Shown piece after piece: positions 51,627 to 64,000 of a stretch of 64,000 nt of DNA. Below the pieces are notes generated by a model. That model had not been told where the DNA came from. It ran no database searches and was given only the letters and a program-made list of their open reading frames with translations. Every line of letters begins with the position of its first letter. Within the stretch, counting starts at the first letter, position 1. The DNA lies in the NCBI GenBank assembly GCA_020638835.1, contig JACKHV010000002.1, positions 124,001 to 188,000 on the forward strand. The letters run 5' to 3'. The stretch is from Planctomycetota bacterium (GTDB taxonomy: Bacteria; Planctomycetota; UBA1135; GCA-002686595). The translations under genes were made by a program, and so were the position numbers.

Positions 51627-54341
51627 TCAGTCGCCGTCTTCGGCGGGCTCCTGCGCGCGTTCCAGCCAGCTCGCGGCGGCGTCCGCCTCGCCAAGGTCGT
51701 CGAGCAACTCGGCGAGTGCGCGCGCGGCCCGGCGGATCCAGCTGCCGGGGCCGTCGCGTTCCGACAGCTGCTCGTAGGCTGCCGTCAGGACGGTCTCGGC
51801 CTCCGCGCCGCGGTCGAGCCCGACCAGCGCCTCACCGCGCAACACCTCGAGGAGCTCGGGCTCGAGCAGCTGGAGGCCGGCCGGTGACTGCACTTCCTCC
51901 AGCGCGCGGTCGGCGACCCTCAGCGCCTCGGCGAAGCGGTCCTGGTCCAGCAGCGCGTCGCACAGCACGAGTTCGATCGAGAGCGTCAGCATCGTGGCGC
52001 CCGCGACCTCGCGCGAGGCCGACGCCGCGGGCTCGAGAAGCTGCACGGCCTCGTCGCCGCGCTCTTGCTCCAGGCAGACGCGCGCGAGGTTCAGCGTCAG
52101 GATGCGCGTCGGTTCGCTGGATGGCCCGAGGTTCGTGCGGGCGATCTCGAGCGCCTCGCGGTAGAGCTCCTCGGCGTACGCGAGGTTCCCGAGCTGCTTC
52201 TCCAGCTCGCCGAGGTTGTTGATCGACGTCACCAGGCTGATGTGCCCCGGAGGGAGGACGCGGCGCTTGGTGGCGAGCACCTCCGCACTCAGGTCGCGCG
52301 CTTCCTCGATGCGGCCCAGTCCCCGCATCAGGCCCGAGAGGTTGCTGCGCGTCATCAAGGTGTGCGGGTGATCCGGACCGAGCTCCGGATCGGCGAGCTG
52401 CAGCTCGAGCACCTTGCGGTACTCCTCGCCGGATTCGTCGAAGCGCTCCAGCGCTTCGAGGCTGATCGCGAGGTTGTTGCGGCTGCGCAGCGTGTCGCGG
52501 TGGCGCGGACCGTGGGCCGCGACCGTCGCGTCGACCAGCGCACGGCGGATCTCGAGCGCCGCCTCGAGCCGACTCTGCTTGTGCAGCAGCTCGCCGTAGC
52601 TCTCGTAGACCGCGCGCGCCGACTCTGACGTCGAGAGCGCGTCAGGTGGACACGCCTCGACGCACTCGCGCAGCAGCGGTTCCGCGTGCACCAGGTCGCC
52701 GAGCTTCAAGTAGTTCGTCCCGAGCGTCTGCGCGGCTTCGAGCGTCTCGGTCGAAGCGTCTCCTAGCGCCTCGCGCCGCAGCTCGAGCGAGCGCTCGAGA
52801 TGCGGGAGGGCGCGCTGGTACTCGCCGAGCTCCCACCACGCGCCACCGACCATGCGCGCGAGGTCCGCTTCGGTCGCAGGGGAGTGGTCCTCGGCGTCGA
52901 GGACGTATTGCTCCGCGCGCTCCAGCATCTCCACCATCAAGCTGGTGTCCGCGCCGCGCGCGACCGACGGCTTGACGGAGAGCAACATGTGTTCGGTCAG
53001 GCGCGCGACGGCCTGTGAGCGCGCCAGTTCCTCGCGAGCTTGGCGCTCGGCGTCCTGCGCGATGCGCGCGCTCTCGAGCGCCTCTGTCTCCGCCTGGCGC
53101 GCGAGTTCCTCGCGGTCGAGTGCGAAGAGCAGGGCGACGAACAGCACGAGGAAGACGGAGGCGGCGACCACCAGCGAGAAGCGGTTGCGCCGCACGAAGG
53201 CCGAGACGCGGTAGGTGACGCCGGGCGGCCCCGCGAGCACCGGCTCGCCGACGAGCACGCGCTCGACCTCGTTGGCGAGCACCGCGGCCGAGTCGTAGCG
53301 CCGGTCCGGGTCCTTCTCGAGGCAGCGCGCGACGACCCAGTCGAGCTCGCGGCGCAGCGCGGCGCGCGTGACGCCCGGTCGCGAGGATTGCGCGTGGCGC
53401 TCGACGCGGTGCGAGGCGCGGGAAGGGCGCTCGTTGCGAATGCGCTCGTGCCAGGTCGCGGCGCCACCGGACGCGCTGTCGAAGGGCGGCTCTCCGACGA
53501 GCAGCACGAAGAGCAACGCGCCGAGCGAATAGACGTCCGCGCGCGTGTCGACGTCCGCGGCTGCGTCGAGTTGCTCCGGCGCCATGTAGGCCGGCGTTCC
53601 CATCCACTGCCCGCCGCGGGTGCGGGGCGTGTCCGGAGCGAGCGGCTCTTCGACGGCCTTCGCGATACCGAAGTCGATGACCTTCGGCCGCGGTACGCCG
53701 TCGACTTCGGTGACGAGCACGTTGTTCGGCTTGAGGTCGCGGTGCACGACGCCCTTGGTGTGCGCGTGCTGGACCGCGCGGCAGACGGCCGCGAACAGCT
53801 CGAGGCGCGCGTGCAGGTCCAGTTGGTGTTCGTCGCAGTACGTCGTGATCGGCGAGCCGTCGACGAACTCCATCGCGAACCACGGACGCCCGCGGTCCGT
53901 TTCGCCGGCGTCGTAGACCCCGGCGATGCCCGGATGCGACATGCGGGCGAGGGCTTGGCGCTCCGCCTGGAAGCGCCCGACGACTTCGCGCGTGTCCATG
54001 CCCGCCTTGAGCAGCTTCAGCGCGACGGCGCGCCGGACGGGTTCCTGTTGCTCGGCGAGCCAGACACGACCGAAGGCGCCTTCGCCGAGTTCGCGCTCCA
54101 GGCGGTAGGGCCCGATCAGCTCGCCGGCGCGCAGGGCGTCGACTTCGCAGGCGGAGCCTCGGTCGAGCACGCCCAGGGCCGACTCGGCGCGGAAGTGCGC
54201 GTCCAGCAGGCCGCGCAGGCGCTCCGCGAGCTCGGGATCCTCCTCACCCAACTCTTCCAAGAGCTCGTCGCGCGCCGGCGCGTCGAGGTCGAGCAGCTTG
54301 AAGAACAGCTGCTTCTGCCGCGGTGTCGGAGTCGACGCCAC
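51627..54341 (-). CDS. Serine/threonine protein kinase with membrane segment and TPR repeats
   Basis: A 904-residue protein. The kinase domain (about 85-350) has the glycine loop LGEGAFGRVWLAEQ, Lys in AVALKLLKAG, catalytic loop HRDLKPNN, DFG in VIDFGIAKA and GTPAYMAPEQ, all intact. One membrane segment (FSLVVAASVFLVLFVALLFAL, about 395) is followed by a coiled coil and many TPR units (MVGGAWWELGEYQRALPHLERSLELRREALG). The start is a GTG at 54341, immediately after the stop of the ECF sigma gene. The pair probably forms one regulatory unit. Confidence 0.93.
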   Translation of the reverse strand: MASTPTPRQKQLFFKLLDLDAPARDELLEELGEEDPELAERLRGLLDAHFRAESALGVLDRGSACEVDALRAGELIGPYRLERELGEGAFGRVWLAEQQEPVRRAVALKLLKAGMDTREVVGRFQAERQALARMSHPGIAGVYDAGETDRGRPWFAMEFVDGSPITTYCDEHQLDLHARLELFAAVCRAVQHAHTKGVVHRDLKPNNVLVTEVDGVPRPKVIDFGIAKAVEEPLAPDTPRTRGGQWMGTPAYMAPEQLDAAADVDTRADVYSLGALLFVLLVGEPPFDSASGGAATWHERIRNERPSRASHRVERHAQSSRPGVTRAALRRELDWVVARCLEKDPDRRYDSAAVLANEVERVLVGEPVLAGPPGVTYRVSAFVRRNRFSLVVAASVFLVLFVALLFALDREELARQAETEALESARIAQDAERQAREELARSQAVARLTEHMLLSVKPSVARGADTSLMVEMLERAEQYVLDAEDHSPATEADLARMVGGAWWELGEYQRALPHLERSLELRREALGDASTETLEAAQTLGTNYLKLGDLVHAEPLLRECVEACPPDALSTSESARAVYESYGELLHKQSRLEAALEIRRALVDATVAAHGPRHRDTLRSRNNLAISLEALERFDESGEEYRKVLELQLADPELGPDHPHTLMTRSNLSGLMRGLGRIEEARDLSAEVLATKRRVLPPGHISLVTSINNLGELEKQLGNLAYAEELYREALEIARTNLGPSSEPTRILTLNLARVCLEQERGDEAVQLLEPAASASREVAGATMLTLSIELVLCDALLDQDRFAEALRVADRALEEVQSPAGLQLLEPELLEVLRGEALVGLDRGAEAETVLTAAYEQLSERDGPGSWIRRAARALAELLDDLGEADAAASWLERAQEPAEDGD

Positions 54342-54896
54342 TCAGGAGTCCTCGAGCAGCTCGAACAGCCTGGCGCGTGCGAACGCCCACTCGCGGTGGG
54401 CGCTGCGCTCGGAGACCTCCATGCTCAGAGCGACCTCCGGCATCGTCAGGCCGGCGAAGAAGCGCAGGCGCACGACGGTCGCGGCGCGCGCGTCCTCCGA
54501 TTCGAGGCGGTCCAGCGCTTCGTCGAGCGCGATCAGTTCCGCCGCGTCGAAGTCGGAAGCAGCTTCCGGCGCGCCGAGCGTCACGCGTTCGAGATCGCCG
54601 CCGCGCTTCTCGCTGCGCGCCTTCCGCGCGTGGTCGATCAAGACCCGGCGCATCGCCTCCGCCGCGGCGCCGTAGAAGTGCCGTCGGTCGCGCCACTCGA
54701 TCGATTCGTTCCCGGCGAGGCGCATCCACGCTTCGTGCACGAGCGCGGTGGCCTGCAGCGTGTGTTCGCCGCGCTCGCCGCGCATGCGATTCGCGGCGAT
54801 GCCCTTCAGCTCGCCGTAGACCAGCGGGAGGAGCTCGCCGCGCTGCGCGTCGCCGCCCTTCAGGATGCGAGTGAGTTCGCCGGGATCTTCCGTCAT
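54342..54896 (-). CDS. ECF sigma factor of the Planctomycetota/Acidobacteriota type
   Basis: A 184-residue factor that matches the family often annotated as TIGR02999: GDAQRGELLPLVYGELKGIAANRM, TLQATALVHEAWMRLAGN, HFYGAAAEAMRRVLIDHARKARSEKRGG, and region 4 LRFFAGLTMPEVALSMEVSERSAHREWAFARARLFELL. The ATG at 54896 has an AGGGGG upstream. The next gene, a Ser/Thr kinase with TPRs, begins directly after the stop, as is usual for this family. The kinase may act on the sigma factor (inference). Confidence 0.92.
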   Translation of the reverse strand: MTEDPGELTRILKGGDAQRGELLPLVYGELKGIAANRMRGERGEHTLQATALVHEAWMRLAGNESIEWRDRRHFYGAAAEAMRRVLIDHARKARSEKRGGDLERVTLGAPEAASDFDAAELIALDEALDRLESEDARAATVVRLRFFAGLTMPEVALSMEVSERSAHREWAFARARLFELLEDS

Positions 54897-55046
54897 CGTG
54901 CCCCCTGTGCCGCGAGCCGCGGACCTCGCGAGCCGCGCTGCTCGAGCCGGCACAGTCTAGAGCATCGGGGGCGCCGGAGCGCGAGCGCGACGCAATCCCG
55001 CCCTGCGCGGGGGACTTGCAGGGCCGATCCGGCTAGTCTCCGCGCC

Positions 55047-56378
55047 ATGATCGAGAGCCCCCGACCTGCGCGCGGTCCCGTCCTGCGCGAGCGCGAGTGG
55101 ATCAACCTCGCCTGGCTGATTCGCCTGCGCTGGGCGGCCTTCCTCGGCCAGCTTGGCACGGTGCTGATGGTCGGGCTGGGCGTCGGCGTCGAGTTGCCGT
55201 GGAGCGGCGTGCTCTCCGTGCTCGCCTTCGAGGTGCTCTCGAACGGGCTGCTCGAGCTCTGGACCCGCCGCGCGCGCCATCGCGAGGAGAGCCCGCGTCT
55301 CGTCGAATTGTTGCGCCTCGTCAAGATCAGCGTGATGGCGGTGGACGTGCTGCTGCTCTCGATCCTGCTCTACCAGACGGGCGGCGTCGGCAATCCGTTC
55401 AGCGTGTTCTACGTCGTGCAGCTCGTGCTCGCGGCCGTGTTGTTGCGCCCGAGCCGAGCCGTGCTCGTCTCGCTGCTCACCGTGCTGTGCTACGGCACGC
55501 TGCTGATCACGCACCGCGAGTTCCCGGCCGTCTGGCCCGGCGCCGAGCACCTGCCGCGCGGCCAACTCGTCGCCTTCTCGACGGCGGTGATGGTGATCTT
55601 CTACTTCGTCACGCGCGTGACCAACGCGCTGCACGAGCACGAGGTCGATCTTCAGCAGGAGCAAGAGTTGCGCTTGCGGCGCGAGCGCATCGAAGCGCTC
55701 GGAACGCTGGCCGCCGGCGCGGCGCACGAGCTCGCGACGCCGCTCTCGACGATCGCCGTTGCCGCTTCAGAGCTCGCGCACCAGCTCGAGAAGGGCCAGG
55801 TCGACGACGAGACGCTCGAGGACGCGCGGCTGATCCGCGAGCAGGTCGCGAGCTGTCGCCGGATCCTCGACCAGATGACGATCGACACCGGCACGCAGGT
55901 GGGCGAGCCGATGGTCGACATCAGCGTCGGCGAGCTGCTCGAGATCACGGTCGGCGAGCTGGTCGAACACGATCGCGTGGACGTCGTGGTGGGGGAAGAG
56001 CTACGCGATCGGAAGCTGTTCGTGCCTCGGACCGGACTCACCATGGCGCTGCGCGGCATCGTGAAGAACGCGATGGACGCGTCCGCCGACGGCGTGCGCG
56101 TCAGCTTGACGGCGGAGTCCGTCGACGGCGTGCTGCAGCTCTCGATCGTCGACCGCGGCGAGGGCATGAACGAGGCGGTGCTCGAGCGCGCGCTCGATCC
56201 CTTCTTCACGACGAAGGAGCCGGGCAAGGGCATGGGCCTCGGTCTGTTCCTCGCGCGCAGCACCTTCGAGCGCCTCGGCGGCAGCCTGCGGATCGAGTCG
56301 CGGCCCCGGGTCGGGACGCGCGTGGTCGTCGCTTTGCCGCTCGAAGCCCTGGAGCGACCGGCGGATCCTCGGGCATGA
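55047..56378 (+). CDS. regB: RegB/PrrB/ActS-type redox-sensing histidine kinase
   Basis: A 443-residue kinase with about six membrane helices (20-190). The segment TGGVGNPFSVFY (111-122) contains GGxxNPF, the quinone-binding motif of RegB. The phosphorylated His is His227 in AAHELATPLSTI. Cys270 in LIREQVASCRRIL lies where RegB has its redox-active Cys265. The ATPase domain has GIVKNAMDAS (N box), VDRGEGM (G1) and GKGMGLGLFLA (G2). It should sense the redox state of the quinone pool. The response regulator follows after 27 bases. Confidence 0.9.
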   Translation: MIESPRPARGPVLREREWINLAWLIRLRWAAFLGQLGTVLMVGLGVGVELPWSGVLSVLAFEVLSNGLLELWTRRARHREESPRLVELLRLVKISVMAVDVLLLSILLYQTGGVGNPFSVFYVVQLVLAAVLLRPSRAVLVSLLTVLCYGTLLITHREFPAVWPGAEHLPRGQLVAFSTAVMVIFYFVTRVTNALHEHEVDLQQEQELRLRRERIEALGTLAAGAAHELATPLSTIAVAASELAHQLEKGQVDDETLEDARLIREQVASCRRILDQMTIDTGTQVGEPMVDISVGELLEITVGELVEHDRVDVVVGEELRDRKLFVPRTGLTMALRGIVKNAMDASADGVRVSLTAESVDGVLQLSIVDRGEGMNEAVLERALDPFFTTKEPGKGMGLGLFLARSTFERLGGSLRIESRPRVGTRVVVALPLEALERPADPRA

Positions 56379-56405
56379 TGTAGCGAGCCCCGCGAGGCCC
56401 AGACC

Positions 56406-56972
56406 ATGACCGAACCGACCGCCGAGCCGAACCGACCCGACGCAAAGAGCTTGCTGCTCGTCGACGACGACGTCGTGTTGCGCGAGCGACTCGCCAAGGC
56501 CTTCCGCCGGCGCGAGTACGAAGTGCGTACGGCCGGCAACTACGACGAAGCCGTGCACCTCGCGCAGGACGACTCGCCCGAGTACGCGGTCGTCGACATG
56601 CGCATGCCGGGCAAGGGCGGGCTCGAGCTCGTCAAGGCGCTGCACGAGATCGACCCCGCGACGCGCATCCTCGTGCTGACGGGCTACGGCTCGATCTCGA
56701 CGGCGGTCGAGGCGATCAAGCTCGGCGCGGTGAACTACGTCCCCAAGCCGGCCGACGCCGACGACCTGCTCGCGGCCTTCGAGCGCGCCGAGCAGAGCGA
56801 TCCGGAAGCGTTGACGCAGGACTACCAGGCGCCGAGCCTGGCGCGCGCGGAGTGGGAGCACATCCAGCGCGTCTACACCGACTGCGGGGGCAACGTCTCC
56901 GAGGCGGCGCGGCGGCTCGGCATCCACCGGCGCTCGCTGCAGCGCAAGCTGCAAAAGCGGCCGCCGGCCTGA
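56406..56972 (+). CDS. regA: RegA/PrrA/ActR-type response regulator
   Basis: A 188-residue regulator. The receiver domain (about 15-130) has LLLVDDDVVLRERL, phospho-acceptor Asp64 (AVVDMRMPGKGG) and Lys in NYVPKPAD. The C-terminal Fis-type helix-turn-helix (NVSEAARRLGIHRRSLQRKL) is the one that defines RegA-class regulators. Such proteins control respiratory and energy genes according to redox state. It is encoded with its cognate kinase and directly upstream of the alternative complex III operon, with three RegA-like boxes in between. Confidence 0.93.
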   Translation: MTEPTAEPNRPDAKSLLLVDDDVVLRERLAKAFRRREYEVRTAGNYDEAVHLAQDDSPEYAVVDMRMPGKGGLELVKALHEIDPATRILVLTGYGSISTAVEAIKLGAVNYVPKPADADDLLAAFERAEQSDPEALTQDYQAPSLARAEWEHIQRVYTDCGGNVSEAARRLGIHRRSLQRKLQKRPPA

Positions 56973-57088
56973 GCGCGCGCTCGGACGCGTCGCGCGCGTG
57001 AATTTCTCTCTGACTTCTTCCAGCAGAGTCGCGTATCCGCAATCCGCGCGACGTCCGGACGGGGAGCCGCCCGCACGGTCCTGCGTGT

Positions 57089-57103
57089 GCGACAATCCGC
57101 CGC
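57089..57103 (+). promoter_or_regulatory. RegA/PrrA-type box 1
   Basis: GCGACAATCCGCCGC matches GCGNC-N5-GNCGC, the dyad bound by RegA/PrrA/ActR regulators. It is flanked by T and A, extending the dyad to TGCG...CGCA. Confidence 0.55.
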
Positions 57104-57162
57104 ACCCTCCGCCACGGCTCCAAGGGCCGTCGAGCGTCCTGCCTCGGATGCGGGCGAGAGGT

Positions 57163-57177
57163 GCGGCACACTGTCGC
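57163..57177 (+). promoter_or_regulatory. RegA/PrrA-type box 2
   Basis: GCGGCACACTGTCGC matches GCGNC-N5-GNCGC. It sits in the longer inverted repeat GAGGTGCG...CGCACCTC (57159-57181... approximate outer limit), making it the most symmetrical of the three. Its centre is 74 bases from box 1. Confidence 0.55.
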
Positions 57178-57237
57178 ACCTCCAGCGGCTCACGCTAAGC
57201 GGAGGCCGGACTCCGCTGAATAGCGGGGGGGTGCCGT

Positions 57238-57252
57238 GCGACGATTTGCCGC
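57238..57252 (+). promoter_or_regulatory. RegA/PrrA-type box 3
   Basis: GCGACGATTTGCCGC matches GCGNC-N5-GNCGC with flanking T and A. Its centre is 75 bases from box 2 and about 128 bases before the actA start. Confidence 0.55.
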
Positions 57253-57312
57253 ATGTGCGGGGCCTTTTCAGGCCTCTAGCTTTTCGGCGCACAGGCCCGA
57301 TCCCGGCCTGTC

Positions 57313-57333
57313 GGAGCCCGCCGGACGGGCTCC
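57313..57333 (+). promoter_or_regulatory. Hairpin in the actA leader
   Basis: GGAGCCCG (57313-57320) pairs perfectly with CGGGCTCC (57326-57333) around a CCGGA loop, 39 bases before the actA ATG. It may stabilise the operon mRNA; no riboswitch class is recognised. Confidence 0.35.
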
Positions 57334-57372
57334 CGGGCACTCGAACGAGGCCCCCCGAAGAGCCCTCAGCGC

Positions 57373-58023
57373 ATGCAGAGATTCCACTTCCCCCGCTGGA
57401 CGAACGCCCTCGTACGCGGCCTCCCGGTCGTCGCCTTTCTGTCGGCCGTCTACCTGGTCGGCCTGCTGGCCTTCGGCGCCTCGCCCGAGACCCTGGCCGT
57501 CGGCTACGCGCCGCGCCAACCGATCCCGTTCAGCCACAAGCTGCACGCCGGCGAGCTCGCGATCGACTGCCGCTACTGCCACACGACCGTCGAGGAAGCC
57601 GCGCACGCCGCCGTTCCGCCGGCCGCGACGTGCATGAACTGCCACACGCGGATCAAGCCGCAGAGCCCGCTGCTGCGCCCGCTGCGCGAAGCCGTCGCGA
57701 AGGACGAGCCGATCCGCTGGACGCGCGTGCACGACCTCGCGGACTACGTCTACTTCGACCACAGCGCGCACGTCACGCGCGGCGTCAGCTGCGTCTCGTG
57801 CCACGGTCGCGTGGACCAGATGGAAGTCGTCGAGCAGGTCGAGCCGCTCTCGATGGGCTGGTGCCTCGAGTGCCACCGCGACCCGGCGCCGAACGTGCGT
57901 CCCGTCGACAAGGTCTTCGACCTCGCGTGGGAACCGCAAGGCGACGCGCGCGAGCTCGGCCGCCGCTTGATGGAAGAGCGCGGCATCGCGCCCTCGACCG
58001 ACTGCTCGACCTGTCACCGCTAG
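57373..58023 (+). CDS. actA: Alternative complex III subunit A, pentahaem cytochrome c
   Basis: A 216-residue protein with an N-terminal membrane helix (LVRGLPVVAFLSAVYLVGLLAFG) and five haem c sites: CRYCH, CMNCH, CVSCH, CLECH and CSTCH. This number and spacing match ActA, the periplasmic pentahaem subunit of alternative complex III, which oxidises quinol and reduces cytochrome c or an oxidase. It opens the act operon. Confidence 0.94.
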   Translation: MQRFHFPRWTNALVRGLPVVAFLSAVYLVGLLAFGASPETLAVGYAPRQPIPFSHKLHAGELAIDCRYCHTTVEEAAHAAVPPAATCMNCHTRIKPQSPLLRPLREAVAKDEPIRWTRVHDLADYVYFDHSAHVTRGVSCVSCHGRVDQMEVVEQVEPLSMGWCLECHRDPAPNVRPVDKVFDLAWEPQGDARELGRRLMEERGIAPSTDCSTCHR

Positions 58024-58031
58024 TGACCGAG

Positions 58032-62483
<4,452 letters not shown>

Positions 62484-62487
<4 letters not shown>

Positions 62488-63677
62488 GCGCCTCGAACCT
62501 GCACGGACTCGTCGCGTACTACGCCGACGTCGACTCGTTGCTCGCGGCGGTTCGTCGTGTGCGAGAAGCCGGGTACCAGCGCTTCGACGCGCACTCGCCG
62601 TTCCCGGTGCACGGCATCGACCCCGTGATGGGCATCCGTCCGACCGTGCTGCCGTGGCTCGTGCTCGGCGCGGGTCTTACCGGGTGCGCCGGCGCGCTGC
62701 TCATGCAGTGGTGGACCAACGGCCACGACTATGCCTTCCTGATCTCCGGCAAGCCTCTGTTCGGGCTGCCCGCCGCGATCCCCGTCACCTTCGAGCTGAT
62801 CATCCTGCTCAGCGCGTTCATGACGTTCTTCGGGATGCTGGCGCTCAATACACTGCCACTGCTCTCGAACCCGCTGCTCCGCACGGCGGGCTTCGGCCGC
62901 GTCACCGCGGACCGCTTCGCGATCTCGATCGAGGCCGCGGACGCTTGCTTCGAGTCGCACGCAACGCGCGAGCTGCTCGCCGGGACCGGCGCGCTCTCCG
63001 TCGAGGCCTGCGAGTCGGACGAGTCCTCCGCCGTCGTGCCGAAGTGGATCAAGCAGCTGACGATGATCGGCGCGGCGATCGCGCTGATCCCGCCGGCGCT
63101 GATCGCGATGGAGCGCTACGGGACGCGCACCACGCCGCGCATCCACGTCATCACCGACATGGACTTCCAGTCGAAGGCGAAGGCGCAGTCGGCGTCGCTG
63201 CTCTTCGAGGACGGCCGCGCGATGCGTCGCCCCGTCGAAGGCACGCTCGCCGTCGGCGAGTGGATCGAGGACGAGTATCGCGCGACCGGCAAGGTCGCCG
63301 GCCAGCTCGGCACGGGCTTCCCGTACGAGATCGACCGCGCCGTGATGGAGCGCGGGCGTCAGCGCTTCGACATCTACTGCGGCGTCTGTCACGGCCTCGA
63401 CGGCCTGGGCCGCGGCCCGATCGCGGTGCGCGCCGAGTCGCTCGAGGAGAGCGCCTGGGTGCCGCCGACGAACCTCCACGACGAGCGCCTGCTGACGGTC
63501 CCGGAGGGGCACCTCTTCGAAGTGATCACGAACGGCGTGCGGAACATGCCCGCCTACGCCGCTCAGTTGTCGGTCGACGACCGCTGGGCCGTCGTCGCCT
63601 ACCTCCGCGCGCTCCAGCGCAGCCGCAACGCGTCCATCGAGGACGTTCCGACCGACCAGCAGAGGAACTTCAAGTGA
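62484..63677 (+). CDS. actDE: Fused alternative complex III subunits D and E
   Basis: A 397-residue fusion. Residues 1 to about 175 are ActD (DUF3341): LVAYYADVDSLLAAVRRVREAGYQRFDAHSPFPVHG, two membrane helices (LPWLVLGAGLTGCAGALLM, IPVTFELIILLSAFMTFFGML). A further helix near 190-215 begins the ActE part, a monohaem cytochrome c with CGVCH at 299-303 and a likely Met ligand in NMPAYAAQL near 356. In most operons these are separate genes. It starts by ATGA overlap with actC and its stop overlaps the actF GTG. Confidence 0.9.
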
Positions 63678-64000
63678 GCGCGCACCACCACGTCTCCGCT
63701 CCCGAGCGGACCCGCGTCACGCCGTCCGGCCTCGCCGGTCGCGGAAGGCTGGCGACGCTGTTCGGCGCCGCGCTCTGCGTGCTCGCCGTCGTGCTGGGCT
63801 TCGTCCAGGAAGAGGGCATGGCGCGCCTGCAGCACGGTTGGCTGCTCGCCGTGACCTTCTTCGTGACCCTCGGCCTCGGCGGCCTGTTCTTCGTCCTGGT
63901 CCAGTACCTCGTGCGCGCCGGCTGGTCGGTCGTCGTGCGACGGCTCGCGGAACACCTCGCGGGCTCGCTGCCGCTGATGGGCCTGCTGCTGCTGCCCGTC
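63674..64000 (+). CDS. actF: Alternative complex III subunit F, truncated by the window end
   Basis: GTG at 63674 overlaps the actDE stop (GTGA) and the frame is open to the window edge (109 codons). It shows three membrane helices so far: LATLFGAALCVLAVVLGFV, WLLAVTFFVTLGLGGLFFVLVQYL and LPLMGLLLLPV. The motif VTLGLGGLFFVLVQYLVRAGWSVVVRRLAE is typical of ActF, a membrane subunit related to ActC. The remaining three quarters lie outside. Confidence 0.88.
   Translation, partial: MSAHHHVSAPERTRVTPSGLAGRGRLATLFGAALCVLAVVLGFVQEEGMARLQHGWLLAVTFFVTLGLGGLFFVLVQYLVRAGWSVVVRRLAEHLAGSLPLMGLLLLPV

Larger units (their letters stand above)
56973..57372. other. Regulatory region between regA and actA
   Basis: A 400-base region with no convincing gene. 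It carries the three RegA-type boxes and the leader hairpin listed separately, and another hairpin, AGCGGAG/CTCCGCT (57198-57217). A promoter should lie downstream of the last box (57252) but no clear hexamers were seen. Confidence 0.6.

Noticed and set aside
53040..55046. Long N-terminal extension of the RegB-type kinase
   Set aside because: It is antisense to the Ser/Thr kinase and ECF genes; the ATG at 55047 gives a normal RegB length.

Overview
The window is high-GC, densely packed bacterial DNA that most resembles a member of the Planctomycetota (inference from gene content, not from a marker-gene search). Pointers are ECF sigma factor / membrane Ser/Thr kinase pairs, a Tat-exported Gfo/Idh/MocA oxidoreductase next to a DUF1080 protein, a formylglycine-enzyme-like (SUMF1) protein, an M60 peptidase, an FG-GAP repeat protein, and a recurring secreted C-terminal module (CFGDGS...CPC...GC.N..G.GA...YYQ.WYRDP...GSNF). 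No rRNA, tRNA, CRISPR array, insertion sequence or phage gene was recognised.

Layout. 1-13.7 kb: a truncated secreted protein, a metallo-beta-lactamase hydrolase, a PDZ/toroid protein, an MFS carrier, YigZ/IMPACT, a small BamE-like lipoprotein, RsgA, a subtilase, and an ECF sigma factor with a membrane kinase. 13.9-22.3 kb: envelope genes (a coiled-coil membrane protein, pqiAB, a thioredoxin-like protein, a transglutaminase lipoprotein, a tandem SPFH pair). 22.7-24.5 kb: a leftward cluster of cysteine dioxygenase, a YeiH-type anion exporter and a 54-residue helical-hairpin protein whose frame is interrupted by TGA. 24.6-40.3 kb: secreted and periplasmic proteins, including five carriers of the C-terminal module across the window. 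41.9-45.6 kb: an Mla-type lipid transport operon (mlaE-mlaF-mlaD-pqiC). 46.1-48.6 kb: an arylsulfotransferase-like beta-propeller fused to a thioredoxin-like domain that is again interrupted by an in-frame TGA. 48.6-54.9 kb: a GT39-type glycosyltransferase, a K+ channel, and a second ECF/kinase pair. 55.0-64.0 kb: a RegB/RegA-type redox two-component system followed by the alternative complex III operon (actA-B-C-DE-F, the last gene cut by the window end).

The two most interesting signals are these. (1) Two unrelated reading frames cross a single TGA and continue with plausible protein sequence. In both, a hairpin follows with its apical loop starting exactly 21 nt after the TGA and a G as first loop base, as in the bacterial SECIS model. 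Both are candidate selenoproteins. (2) Three matches to the RegA/PrrA box (GCGNC-N5-GNCGC), about 74 and 75 bp apart, lie between regA and actA. This suggests the redox two-component system directly controls the adjacent respiratory complex.
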